Shown: one piece after another, positions 28,888-37,326 of the stretch
How positions within the stretch are numbered: position 1 is the first letter of the stretch
How the letters are laid out: every line of letters starts with the position of its first letter
Translations under genes and position numbers: made by a program
Notes under the pieces: model-generated
Database searches by the model: none
What the model was told of the DNA's origin: nothing
Seen by the model: only the letters and a program-made list of their open reading frames with translations
Origin: Comamonas sp. lk
Lineage (GTDB): Bacteria > Pseudomonadota > Gammaproteobacteria > Burkholderiales > Burkholderiaceae_C
Direction: 5' to 3'
Assembly: GCA_945869165.1 (NCBI GenBank)
Contig: CAMBNY010000021.1
Coordinates: 1-41,097, forward strand
Length of the DNA stretch: 41,097 nt

Positions 28888-30417
28888 CTACAGGGCGGGC
28901 CGATCAAAGACAGCGATACTTTCGACGTGGGCCGTATGCGCAAACATATTGACCACCCCTGCAGCGCTGCAACGATAACCGGCAGAAACCAGTACCGCAG
29001 CATCGCGTGCCAACGTCGCCGGATTGCAACTCACGTACACAATCCGCTGTGGCGCGACCCATGCCCCCTTCACGGCGCCTTCTCCTATCGCCTCGGCCAG
29101 CGCCTGCACCAATGCATACGCTCCCTCACGCGGCGGATCCACCAGCCACTTTTCTGCCGCGCCGTCAGCAATCAGGGCCTGCGGGCTCATATCGAATAAG
29201 TTGCGGGCCACAAAAAGCGTCGGTGCGAGTGTGCCTAAACTACCGCGTGCCAATTGATTCATCTGGTAATTTTCCTGCGAACGCGTCACCAAAGCCTGCG
29301 CGCCTTCCACACCTAAAACCTCTCGCGCCCGCGTGGCCAAGGGAAGCGTGAAATTGCCCAGACCACAAAACCAGTCAATCACGCGCTCGCTTCTTTGTAC
29401 GTCCAAAAGCGACAAGGCACGTGCCACCAATACGCGATTGATATGCGGGTTCACTTGTGTGAAATCGGTAGGCCTAAAGGGCATCGTGATCCCGAATTCG
29501 GGCAGGCTATAGGCCAACGCACCCGTCCGCTGTGCTGCCGGCACTTCGAGCGGCACAATTGCATCGGGCCCTTTGGCTTGCAACCACCACTGCAACCCCG
29601 GGTGGGCCAGCGCGAAGGCACGCAAACGCTGAAGGTCCGATTCGCTCAAAGGTAGCAAATGTCGCAACACCAGCGCAGTCACATCGCCATGCCCTCGCTC
29701 CACCAAAGGGCCGCCACGGTCACCAATGGCCATTTCGATTTGGGGAATGTGCTGCACCGCGTCCATCGATTCGATCAGGGCCCGCAAAGGCAGCAACATG
29801 GCGCTCATGTGAACGGGCAAAACCGGGCACTGCTTCATGTCCGCCACAAAATGGCTCTTGCGTTCATGAAAGCCAATGAGAACCGCACCCTTTTTTCTAA
29901 CGAAACGCACGGATAAACGCGCCCGGTACCGGTAGCCCCAAGCCGGACCTTCAATCGCCCGCAAGATGCGCTCGGGACGCAGTTTGCCAATATGCAGAAA
30001 CTGGTCCTCCATCGCCCGCTGTTTCACCGCCACCTGGGCCGCCGGGTGCAGATGCTGCATCTTGCAGCCGCCGCACGCGCCCTCGTGCAGGCCGAAATGC
30101 GGACACAGGGGGCGCACCCTCTGGGCTGACTCCTGATGCACCACAGTCAAAGTGCCTTTGTCGAAACTGGCTTTGCTGCGATGCACACGGGCACTCACGA
30201 CTTCATAGGGTAAGGCGCCGTCAATAAACACTACCTTTCCATCCTCGCGGTGGGCAACGCCTTGACCTTCCAGATCCAGACTGCGAACCGTCAATTGGCC
30301 ATCGCCACTTGGCGCAGTCGCAATCGCCGGCGCGTCCAGCCTGGCGGCATAGGGCTCGCTTTCGGGAGGCATAGAGATTGCCAGCGAAGCGGACGCTGGC
30401 GATGACGGGTTAGGCAT
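28888..30417 (-). CDS. rlmD: 23S rRNA (uracil-1939-C5)-methyltransferase RlmD
   Basis: Methylates U1939 of 23S rRNA using SAM. Domains: an N-terminal TRAM domain (about 41-95, [20 protein letters not shown]); a [4Fe-4S] site with Cys105, Cys115, Cys118 and Cys197 (CPHFG...ACGGCKM, KQCPVL); and the SAM domain with [14 protein letters not shown] and the catalytic cysteine in [13 protein letters not shown]. At 509 residues it is longer than E. coli RlmD because of a 35-residue N-terminal tail; ATG at 30372 is an alternative start, and neither has a clear ribosome binding site. It follows nlpD by 42 bases, the place where rpoS normally lies. Confidence 0.95.
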   Translation of the reverse strand: MPNPSSPASASLAISMPPESEPYAARLDAPAIATAPSGDGQLTVRSLDLEGQGVAHREDGKVVFIDGALPYEVVSARVHRSKASFDKGTLTVVHQESAQRVRPLCPHFGLHEGACGGCKMQHLHPAAQVAVKQRAMEDQFLHIGKLRPERILRAIEGPAWGYRYRARLSVRFVRKKGAVLIGFHERKSHFVADMKQCPVLPVHMSAMLLPLRALIESMDAVQHIPQIEMAIGDRGGPLVERGHGDVTALVLRHLLPLSESDLQRLRAFALAHPGLQWWLQAKGPDAIVPLEVPAAQRTGALAYSLPEFGITMPFRPTDFTQVNPHINRVLVARALSLLDVQRSERVIDWFCGLGNFTLPLATRAREVLGVEGAQALVTRSQENYQMNQLARGSLGTLAPTLFVARNLFDMSPQALIADGAAEKWLVDPPREGAYALVQALAEAIGEGAVKGAWVAPQRIVYVSCNPATLARDAAVLVSAGYRCSAAGVVNMFAHTAHVESIAVFDRPAL

Positions 30418-30459
30418 AGGAGTCGTTGGAAAAATAGGACGGCCCGCACAGCCCTTGGC

Positions 30460-31410
30460 TTAACGCGCGGGAAGGTACTTAACCGGATCCACAGGTTTGC
30501 CCAGCTTACGAACCTCAAAATGCAGCTTGACCTGATCGGCGTCCGTGTTACCCATTTCGGCAATTTTTTGGCCTTGCTTGACGGTTTGCTCTTCTTTCAC
30601 CAATAGCGCTTGATTATGGGCATAGGCTGTCAGGTAAGTGTTGCTGTGCTTGAGGATGATCAAGTTTCCATAGCCCCGCAAACCGGCGCCCGCGTAGACC
30701 ACTTTGCCATCTGCCGCCGCAAGTACTGCATCTCCGGCCGCTCCGCTGATGTCCAGCCCTTTGCGGTTCTTGCTTTCATCAAACCCAGCAACAATGGTCC
30801 CACGCGCCGGCCAGACAAAACCAACGGCGTCTTCCACCACAATGGCATTGACTGCCGGTGCAGATGTTGGCACTTGCGAAGTCGCTTGCGCAGCGCTAGC
30901 TGGTGGGGCCGGTTTGTCAGCAGCAGCACCCAAAGGGGTTGCCGGTATTTTCGAAGCCGCGACCGCCCGGCTTACCGTGCCATCCTCAGGACTACCTGGA
31001 GGAATCACCCGCAACACCTGTCCCGTGTCGATCTTGTTGGGATTTTCCAGGTTGTTCCACCGCGCAATATCGCGGTAATTCTGGCCTGACTCCAGACCAA
31101 TTCGGGCAAGCGTGTCGCCTTGTTTGACGGTGTAATAACCGGGCTTGCCTGCATTGTCGGCAGTGGTCGGTGCAGCTGAAACGCTGGTGGCACCTGACGA
31201 AGAATTCGCATCATGGCTTTGAGTAGCCTTCGAGGCAGGTAAGGCCTCTTTGCTTTCTGTGGCTTGGTTGTGCTTGGCAGGCGCGGTGCGATCTTCCACC
31301 GGCGCGGGCCGCAGTGGCTTGCCGCCGCAGGCAGACAGAACGCCAATCGCTAAGGCCATGCTAAGCAAACAAAAAACTTTAATTTTTACATTTAACTTAT
31401 TGAAAAACAT
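30460..31410 (-). CDS. nlpD: NlpD-type lipoprotein with LysM and LytM (M23) domains
   Basis: Envelope lipoprotein that in E. coli activates the amidase AmiC during cell separation. The signal peptide ends in a lipobox (VLSAC, lipidated Cys28). A Ser/Thr/Ala-rich linker leads to one LysM domain (about 92-138, YTVKQGDTLARIG), a second linker, and an M23 domain (about 200-310). The zinc ligands of active M23 enzymes are degenerate: KGLDIS where His is expected, and AYAHNQ where HxH is expected. It is therefore probably a non-hydrolytic activator. GGGAG lies eight bases before the ATG. Third gene of surE-pcm-nlpD. Confidence 0.93.
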   Translation of the reverse strand: MFFNKLNVKIKVFCLLSMALAIGVLSACGGKPLRPAPVEDRTAPAKHNQATESKEALPASKATQSHDANSSSGATSVSAAPTTADNAGKPGYYTVKQGDTLARIGLESGQNYRDIARWNNLENPNKIDTGQVLRVIPPGSPEDGTVSRAVAASKIPATPLGAAADKPAPPASAAQATSQVPTSAPAVNAIVVEDAVGFVWPARGTIVAGFDESKNRKGLDISGAAGDAVLAAADGKVVYAGAGLRGYGNLIILKHSNTYLTAYAHNQALLVKEEQTVKQGQKIAEMGNTDADQVKLHFEVRKLGKPVDPVKYLPAR

Positions 31411-31433
31411 AGGCTTACTCCCTTTATCGCAGT

Positions 31434-32204
31434 TTATGCGACACCGGATTTTAAGGGCACGAAATGCACCGCCTCCAGCACCGTCTGGCGCACGCCCTGG
31501 GCCGTTTTGTCTAGAACCAACAACGATTGCCCAATCGGGATGCCGGCTTTGGTGCCCGCCGGTTCCGGTTTACCCAAGACCGGCGCAATCAAGCGTCCAC
31601 CCACCGCCAACTGGTCAATCCAAGCCTGGGGAATCGCTTCGCCACCCGCCGCGGCAATAATCGCCGCATAAGGCGCGCCGGCCGCATAGCCCAACATACC
31701 GTCGCCAAACAGCAAATGGACCGTACCCAGACGAAAGGGGCGCAGATTCTCACGTGCCTTGTCGTGCAGACCGCGCAAGCGCTCTATGCTGTAGACCTCG
31801 GTGGCCAGATGGCTGAGCACCGCCGCCTGGTAGCCACAGCCAGTACCGATCTCGAGTACCCGGCCCATGCGCCCGTCCACGCCTTTACGCAGAAGCTCGA
31901 TCATGCGCGCCACCACGCTCGGTTTGGAAATCGTTTGCCCTAGGCCGATGGGCAAGCTGGTGTCCTCATAGGCTTGGTTGACCAAGCCACTATCAACAAA
32001 ACGGTGCCGCTCCACTGCACCCATCGCCTGCTGCACCAAGGGATCGCTCAGGCCCTGGGCCGTCAATTTTTCAACCATGCGACGACGCACGGCGCTCGAA
32101 TCCATGCCCAGGCCCTGCGGCAAATTGTGCGCTGGGACGGGCTTGACTTTTTTGACCGGCGCGCTGGCCGGCATGCGAGCCGGAAAGCTGGGCCGCTCCT
32201 TCAT
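31434..32204 (-). CDS. pcm: Protein-L-isoaspartate O-methyltransferase
   Basis: Repairs damaged proteins by SAM-dependent methylation of isoaspartyl residues. Motif [19 protein letters not shown], the pre-motif [17 protein letters not shown], and post-motif LFGDGMLGY identify it. I start at ATG 32204, which overlaps the surE stop as ATGA; the frame extends to 32237 inside surE. This gives 256 residues, some 40 more than E. coli Pcm, owing to a basic Pro/Lys-rich N-terminal tail. The spacing shows translational coupling to surE and then nlpD. Confidence 0.95.
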   Translation of the reverse strand: MKERPSFPARMPASAPVKKVKPVPAHNLPQGLGMDSSAVRRRMVEKLTAQGLSDPLVQQAMGAVERHRFVDSGLVNQAYEDTSLPIGLGQTISKPSVVARMIELLRKGVDGRMGRVLEIGTGCGYQAAVLSHLATEVYSIERLRGLHDKARENLRPFRLGTVHLLFGDGMLGYAAGAPYAAIIAAAGGEAIPQAWIDQLAVGGRLIAPVLGKPEPAGTKAGIPIGQSLLVLDKTAQGVRQTVLEAVHFVPLKSGVA

Positions 32205-32962
32205 GCGCCGCCCATATGGGCCATGCTTTGCGCCCAATAGGTCAGGGCTTGGTGATCCGTCAGATCCACCGACAAAGGCGTGATCGCCATGTGGCCATGT
32301 TGGGTGGCGTGGAAATCGGTGCCCGGCGCCTCGTCCTTGGCTGGACCTGCCGCGCCAATCCAGTACATGGTCTCGCCGCGCGGGCTTTTCTGGGTAATTA
32401 CTGGCTCAGCCGCATGGCGCTTGCCCAGACGGCATAGCTTGGCGCCGCCGATGTCGGCATAAGGCCGGTTGGGGATATTCACATTAAGCAGCCAGGGCGC
32501 GCTGGTGATCAACTTGCTCGCCTGCATGGCAAGCACCAGCTCACGCGCTTTGCGGGCAGCAGACGCCAACTCAACCCAGTCCTTATCCACCTGGGAAAAG
32601 GCAATGGCCGGGATGCCAAAAAGGTAACCCTCCATGGCCGCACCCACGGTACCGGAATAAATGGTGTCGTCACCCATATTGGCACCGTTATTGATACCGG
32701 ATACCACTAAGTCGGGTCGGTAATCGAGCAGACCCGACAGCGCAATATGAACGCAGTCCGCCGGGGTGCCATTTACATAGCGAAAGCCATTGGCGGCGCG
32801 GTGCACATATAAAGGCGCATTCAAGGTCAGTGCGTTGGATTTAGCGCTGTTGTTCACCTCGGGCGCGATCACCTCGACCTGGGCTACGTCCTTTAGCGCT
32901 TCGTACAAAGCGACCAGGCCTGCAGCCTGGAAGCCATCGTCATTGGAAATAAGTATTTTCAT
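32201..32962 (-). CDS. surE: 5'/3'-nucleotidase SurE
   Basis: Metal-dependent phosphatase for nucleoside monophosphates, and in some species short polyphosphate; linked with stress survival. [16 protein letters not shown] carries the metal ligands Asp8 and Asp9, with further ligands in [12 protein letters not shown] and [23 protein letters not shown]. The 253 residues match the family. It heads the surE-pcm-nlpD-rlmD run on the minus strand and is divergent from the quinone oxidoreductase. Confidence 0.97.
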   Translation of the reverse strand: MKILISNDDGFQAAGLVALYEALKDVAQVEVIAPEVNNSAKSNALTLNAPLYVHRAANGFRYVNGTPADCVHIALSGLLDYRPDLVVSGINNGANMGDDTIYSGTVGAAMEGYLFGIPAIAFSQVDKDWVELASAARKARELVLAMQASKLITSAPWLLNVNIPNRPYADIGGAKLCRLGKRHAAEPVITQKSPRGETMYWIGAAGPAKDEAPGTDFHATQHGHMAITPLSVDLTDHQALTYWAQSMAHMGGA

Positions 32963-33126
32963 GGGTAGGTGATTGTAGGTGCGCCCCTAAAGGTACAGCC
33001 ATCTCATAGGTGGCTCGCATAGCCAGTTGCTGCATGCGCGCGGACCTCCGTCGCGCGAGGGACAACGCTCCTGCCACCCAGCACTACGAGGCCCTCTATC
33101 ATCCGCGTTTTATCGGAGATATCTGT

Positions 33127-34104
33127 ATGCACGCTTGGCTTTGCGAAAACCCCATCGGTGTCGATGCCCTCACCTGGAAAGAACTACCCACCCCGACTCC
33201 CAAGGCGGGTGAAGTACTGATTCGCATTGAAGCCGCCAGCCTGAACTTTCCGGATCTGCTGATCGTGCAAAACAAGTACCAGATGAAGCCACCGCTGCCC
33301 TTTGTGCCTGGCTCGGAATACGCAGGCACCATCGAAGCTGTGGGCGAGGGCGTCAAGCACCTGAAAGTCGGCCAAGCAGTGGCTTGCCTGAGCGGAACCG
33401 GCGGCTTTGGCACCCACACCATCGCGCCAGCCATGTTGTGCATGCCCCTGCCCCAAGGCTTTCCCATGGTGGACGCTGCCGCCTTCATCATGATTTACGC
33501 CACCTCGCACCACGCTTTGATCGACCGCGCCACACTTAAAGCGGGCGAAACGGTTTTGGTACTGGGCGCCGCAGGTGGCGTGGGAAGCTCAGCCATACAG
33601 ATCGCCAAAGCCGCAGGCGCGCGGGTCATAGCTGCAGCCTCTACGGACGAAAAATGCGCGCTATGCCGCAGCATTGGTGCCGACGAAGTAATCAACTACA
33701 GCACCGAAAACCTGCGTGAAGCCATCAAATCCTTAACGGGCGGCAAAGGCCCGGATGTAATTTACGACCCGGTAGGCGGCGACTTTGCTGAACCTGCCTT
33801 TCGCTCCATCGCTTGGCGCGGGCGCTACCTAGTGATCGGCTTTGCCGCCGGACCCATCCCCGCCCTGCCCCTGAACCTGGCGCTGCTCAAAGGCGCTTCC
33901 ATCGTGGGCGTGTTCTGGGGTGACTTCACCAAACGCGAACCGCAAAAGAGCATGGCCGCTATGGCCGAACTGGCCCAGTGGTACGCGCAAGGCAAGATCA
34001 AGCCTGTGATCGACCGCACTATGCCCATGTCCGAACTCAAAGCCGCCTACGCCCACATGGGATCGCGGGGGGTGATGGGGAAATTGGTGATGGTTAATGG
34101 TTAA
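33127..34104 (+). CDS. Zinc-independent quinone oxidoreductase (medium-chain reductase)
   Basis: NADPH:quinone oxidoreductase-like member of the MDR superfamily, 325 residues. The N-terminal GroES-like domain has SLNFPDLLIVQNKYQ and FVPGSEYAGTIEAVGEGV; the Rossmann domain has LGAAGGVGSSAIQIAKAAGA, then GADEVINYS. The zinc-binding cysteines of alcohol dehydrogenases are missing. The substrate is unknown; the family includes quinone and enoyl reductases. I start at ATG 33127, with GGAG eight bases upstream; the frame runs back to 33010 but that stretch does not look coding. It stands alone, divergent from surE. Confidence 0.9.
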   Translation: MHAWLCENPIGVDALTWKELPTPTPKAGEVLIRIEAASLNFPDLLIVQNKYQMKPPLPFVPGSEYAGTIEAVGEGVKHLKVGQAVACLSGTGGFGTHTIAPAMLCMPLPQGFPMVDAAAFIMIYATSHHALIDRATLKAGETVLVLGAAGGVGSSAIQIAKAAGARVIAAASTDEKCALCRSIGADEVINYSTENLREAIKSLTGGKGPDVIYDPVGGDFAEPAFRSIAWRGRYLVIGFAAGPIPALPLNLALLKGASIVGVFWGDFTKREPQKSMAAMAELAQWYAQGKIKPVIDRTMPMSELKAAYAHMGSRGVMGKLVMVNG

Positions 34105-34372
34105 AGCCTGCCAGGCGCGGCTTCCAATCAACGGCACGCCTCAGTTTTATTGCTCAAAAGCTAAAGCGCTGATTTCTCTAATTTCCGGGTAAAGGTATTT
34201 CTGAATATCTAGGCCGGAGCGCGGTAACCAGAGATTCGAACCCAGCGATTAGTTTTGAAAGACTTTGGGAAGCAGTTTCCATTCTGCCCCTATCGCTTAT
34301 TGCGATACAACAAAGAATACAAGCTCAAGGCCAAAAACCTGCGTAATATTTGCGCTTTATTAAAAAGTTAAC
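34105..34372. other. Low-GC intergenic stretch with tRNA T-arm-like sequence
   Basis: No gene is supported. The minus strand at 34243-34231 reads GGGTTCGAATCTC, which matches the consensus T-arm loop of tRNAs (GGTTCGAATC), but neither the acceptor stem, anticodon arm nor CCA end can be built around it. A 6-bp hairpin, TATCGC/GCGATA, lies at 34291-34307. A frame without a start codon stays open at 34182-34346. The stretch is visibly AT-richer than the flanks and continues into the FkbM gene. Confidence 0.45.
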
Positions 34373-35152
34373 TCAAAAAACCAAGAACGGCTTAATAGTG
34401 CGATGCCTTATTGCGTAAGCTATTTTTTTTACCCAAATACTCACATACATTCTTTTCCAAAGTTTAAATCTTTGAGAAAATGCTACCCGGGGCAAAACCT
34501 CTCCTCTTTTAACGTACCAGCAATTACGATTGTGCCGTTGCGCAAGAACATAGCCCGCCTTTAATAAAAAGCGATGCTTTACAAGATATAAATGTTTATC
34601 CTCCAAAAGGATCAGCTTGGGTTGAAACTTTTGTAGGTCTGCGCCCAACAAAACCTCTAAGTCAGCGCCTTCAACATCAATTGAAAGAAGATCAATGCTA
34701 TCGATCAGGTTGTTTGAGCAGATGGTACTTAAAGCTAAGGCCTCGACACGAATATTTTCAAATTCGCGGTAGTTGTGTTCATCGATATTTGCTTCCAAAC
34801 TGGCGTGGCCAGTCATAAGCTCATCGCCAACTTTGGGAATTAATAACTCCAGGAACCCCACCTTATCGGGGGAAGTGCAGGCAAATTCGCAGACGGTTGC
34901 TTTTGGGCGCTCTCGCCTAGCCAACTGTGCCAGATAAGGTATAGGCTCTATTAGCAGGCCAGTCCAACCGAGCTCGGTTTCCAGATGATGTGACTGTGAT
35001 TCGGGCGAGGTCGGATCATTAGCCCCGACCTCAACGAAAACACCATTTCGCTTATTGCCAAAATATTCGCGAATAAGCTTCTTCTCCCTAGCTTCATCCG
35101 CTTGAACAAACAGTGGCAGGTTATGCGCTGGGCGGCCAATATATGGCGCCAT
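34373..35152 (-). CDS. FkbM-family SAM-dependent methyltransferase
   Basis: Methyltransferase of the FkbM family, often found in polysaccharide or natural-product loci, where it O-methylates sugars; no acceptor can be named. Motif I is FVEVGANDPTS, and the family SIDVEGADLEVLLG is near 155-170. About 259 residues from ATG 35152; a TTG two codons earlier is possible. The last 35 residues are basic and aromatic. GC is clearly lower than the neighbours: two 60-base rows counted by hand (34381 and 34741) give 40% and 43%. No glycosyltransferase or other surface-sugar gene is beside it, suggesting an isolated transferred gene. Confidence 0.85.
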   Translation of the reverse strand: MAPYIGRPAHNLPLFVQADEAREKKLIREYFGNKRNGVFVEVGANDPTSPESQSHHLETELGWTGLLIEPIPYLAQLARRERPKATVCEFACTSPDKVGFLELLIPKVGDELMTGHASLEANIDEHNYREFENIRVEALALSTICSNNLIDSIDLLSIDVEGADLEVLLGADLQKFQPKLILLEDKHLYLVKHRFLLKAGYVLAQRHNRNCWYVKRGEVLPRVAFSQRFKLWKRMYVSIWVKKIAYAIRHRTIKPFLVF

Positions 35153-35198
35153 GATCAAAAAAGCCCTTGCCTTAAAAATGCTCGTAATAACGCTGGCT

Positions 35199-35369
35199 TT
35201 AGCCGCCTTTTTTCGCCCGCTTGCCGGGGTTTTTCTTGCTACGGGTGGAGACGCCGCGCTCCAGGCTGACGCGTTGGCCGTGGCCGCCGGTGCGCGAGCT
35301 CATGCCAGATGGGGGTTTGGGTGCGGGGGTGGCTTTGCGGTCTGCTTCGGTAACGATGGAATTGCCCAT
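35199..35369 (-). CDS. Small basic hypothetical protein
   Basis: A 56-residue protein starting MGNSIVTEADRKATPAPKPP and ending in a Lys/Arg/Gly-rich tail (TRSKKNPGKRAKKGG). The start at ATG 35369 is supported by AGGA about ten bases upstream; the frame stays open further up to 35495 but that part overlaps the end of the SDR gene. It is strongly basic, with Gly/Ser/Pro-rich composition, and probably disordered; nucleic-acid binding is a guess from charge alone. I do not recognise the family. GC is normal for the chromosome, unlike FkbM downstream. Confidence 0.55.
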   Translation of the reverse strand: MGNSIVTEADRKATPAPKPPSGMSSRTGGHGQRVSLERGVSTRSKKNPGKRAKKGG

Positions 35370-35442
35370 GAGAATCTTTCCTGATGAATTAAAAACGAGG
35401 TGGCGTATTTGACCACTTTTTTCGAACGGCGCTGCCAGTGGC

Positions 35443-36345
35443 CTAGGCGCGCAGTGCTTTTTTGAGTTCCACGCCCAGTTCGGGCTTGTGCGCAAAGGGG
35501 TCTGTCGGATTGCGCGAGAGCAAGATATCTTCCATACGCACCTGCACCGATCCTATGGATTTAGGATGGCTGTAGATGTAAAACTGATTGGCTGCCACCG
35601 CGTCAAACACTTTTTGCGCAACTTCGGCTGCAGTCACTTTGCCGCTGCTCACCGCTTTGTCGCTCATTGCCTGGCTGATCATCTGGCTGCGCGTGGGGCG
35701 TGTGCCTTGCATGCCTTCGGGGCGGTTGCGGTGGCTGGCGCTGATTCCGGTGGGCACAAAGAAGGGGCAGAGCACGCTGGCGCTAATCTGGTCGGTGACC
35801 AGGGCCAAATCTTGGTACAGGGTTTCGCTCATGCTGACCACGGCGTGTTTGCTGACGTTGTAAATACCCATATTGGGGGCATTGAGCAGCCCGGCCATGC
35901 TCGCGGTGTTAACGATGTGCCCCTGAAAAGTCGCGTCCGTCGCGGCGGCGTCCAGCATCATCGGCGTAAAAACACGAATGCCGTGGGCCACGCCCATCAG
36001 GTTGACACCGATCACCCATTCCCAGTCTTGCAAACTGTTTTCCCAAATGAGGCCACCCGAGCCCACACCGGCGTTGTTAAAAACGAAGTGCGGCGCACCA
36101 AAACGCGCCAGTGTGGCGGCGCCCAGCGCCTCCATTTGGTCCGCCTTGGACACATCTACGCGCATACCAAGCACTTGCGCACCCATAGCTTCCATTTCAG
36201 CCACCGCGCGATCCAGTGCGTCTTGCTGTACGTCGGCCAATACCAAATTCATGCCGAGCTTGGCACCGATCCGCGCGCATTCCAGGCCAAAGCCCGAGCC
36301 TGCGCCGGTGAGTACCGCAGTCTTATTGCGAAAGTCCGAAATCAT
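35443..36345 (-). CDS. Short-chain dehydrogenase/reductase
   Basis: Classical SDR of 300 residues. The cofactor motif TGAGSGFG is at 14-21, NNAG near 90, and the catalytic Ser-Tyr-Lys in NTASMAG and YNVSKHA. An extended C-terminal stretch after 200 (RPEGMQGTRPTRSQ, then KVFDAVAANQFYIYSHP) resembles SDRs that act on hydrophobic alcohols or ketones. AGGA lies eight to nine bases before the ATG. It follows the GST by 30 bases and is the last enzyme of the lipid/CoA-type run; substrate unknown. Confidence 0.9.
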   Translation of the reverse strand: MISDFRNKTAVLTGAGSGFGLECARIGAKLGMNLVLADVQQDALDRAVAEMEAMGAQVLGMRVDVSKADQMEALGAATLARFGAPHFVFNNAGVGSGGLIWENSLQDWEWVIGVNLMGVAHGIRVFTPMMLDAAATDATFQGHIVNTASMAGLLNAPNMGIYNVSKHAVVSMSETLYQDLALVTDQISASVLCPFFVPTGISASHRNRPEGMQGTRPTRSQMISQAMSDKAVSSGKVTAAEVAQKVFDAVAANQFYIYSHPKSIGSVQVRMEDILLSRNPTDPFAHKPELGVELKKALRA

Positions 36346-36375
36346 GCGAAATGTCCTATCTGTGAAGTGAAAAAT

Positions 36376-37326
36376 TTATGCCGCAACTGCGCGCAGCACA
36401 TACCCGATGCGCGGGAAGTGCACATGCACCGTACCTGCGCGTGGATCTTCGCGGCGCAGGGTATAGCGGGTGCGGGTGGCGGCCAGCAAAATCCCTTGCG
36501 TGGCTTCCTGACCGAAAGTCTCAGCGGCAACAGTGACCACCGTGCCCAAGGCAATTCCATGGTCGTCCTGAAACACATCGGAGGCCGGTAAAGGAGCCGG
36601 CGCGCTGTTTTGGGCCAGCGCAATGGCCTGCTCAGCGCTCCACTTTTCCGAGGACGCGTGCCCAATAGCGGCCATGCGATCCATCCAGCCCAGCACCGCA
36701 GGTGTAGCGTCCAAAATATCAGCCATCACCGGTACCACCTGGCGCGTAAACCACAGAGGATGGTAGGCCGCAAAGTCGGCCACACATGGGGCATTGCCCA
36801 GCAAAAAGGCCTGCCCATCGAGCATGTGGGACAAACGCCGCAAGTAGGACTTGTAAATGCCGCTGGCATCACCGGGCCGCAGGCGCGTCATGCCGCCGGA
36901 CATGGCAGCGCGGTCCGCGCTAAAGGCCTGCGCGGCCTCTGGGGGCGCATTGGCAAACAAAGCGGCTGCGCCTTTGGGGCTCAGGTTGTAGCCCATCGCT
37001 GCCCAGAACAAAGTGCTGTCGGCCCATTGCGCCAACACGCGTGCCGCGCCTTTACTCGCCGCCGGATACAGCCTAGGCTGCGGCTGCAAATGCTCGAGCA
37101 CTTCACAAACAAGCGCAGTGTCGCAATAGATGTCAGCGCCGATTTGCAGAAACGGCGTTTTGCGGTAGCCGCCGGTGAGCGCCAGCACATCGGGCTTGGG
37201 CAGGATGTTGGGCACCGTTACGCTGCGCCAGGCAATCCCTTTGTAACCCAGCACCAAACGTACTTTTTCTGAGAACGGCGAGATTTTGTAGTGATGCAAA
37301 ACTGGAGTCGATGCGGATTCAGACAT
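36376..37326 (-). CDS. Glutathione S-transferase family protein
   Basis: GST-fold protein of about 316 residues: an N-terminal thioredoxin-like domain (YKISPFSEKVRLVLGYKG, then GGYRKTPFLQIGADIYCDTALV) and an all-helical C-terminal domain (LDGQAFLLGNAPCVADFAAYHPLWF). It has an additional 80-residue C-terminal segment with a beta pattern (DVFQDDHGIALGTVV) beyond the usual GST. I start at ATG 37326 because AGGAG lies seven bases upstream; this overlaps the desaturase stop by eight bases, so the two are coupled. The physiological substrate is unknown. Confidence 0.88.
   Translation of the reverse strand: MSESASTPVLHHYKISPFSEKVRLVLGYKGIAWRSVTVPNILPKPDVLALTGGYRKTPFLQIGADIYCDTALVCEVLEHLQPQPRLYPAASKGAARVLAQWADSTLFWAAMGYNLSPKGAAALFANAPPEAAQAFSADRAAMSGGMTRLRPGDASGIYKSYLRRLSHMLDGQAFLLGNAPCVADFAAYHPLWFTRQVVPVMADILDATPAVLGWMDRMAAIGHASSEKWSAEQAIALAQNSAPAPLPASDVFQDDHGIALGTVVTVAAETFGQEATQGILLAATRTRYTLRREDPRAGTVHVHFPRIGYVLRAVAA

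Noticed and set aside
34170-34250. Possible tRNA gene on the minus strand
   Set aside because: Only the T-loop consensus is present; the T-stem has a mismatch, and no acceptor stem, anticodon arm or CCA end can be found.
34182-34346. 54-codon open frame without a start codon next to the FkbM islet
   Set aside because: No start codon or ribosome binding site; could be a gene remnant but nothing in it is recognisable.
35488-36591. 367-codon plus-strand frame opposite the SDR and GST genes
   Set aside because: Shadow of two minus-strand genes with intact catalytic motifs and ribosome binding sites.
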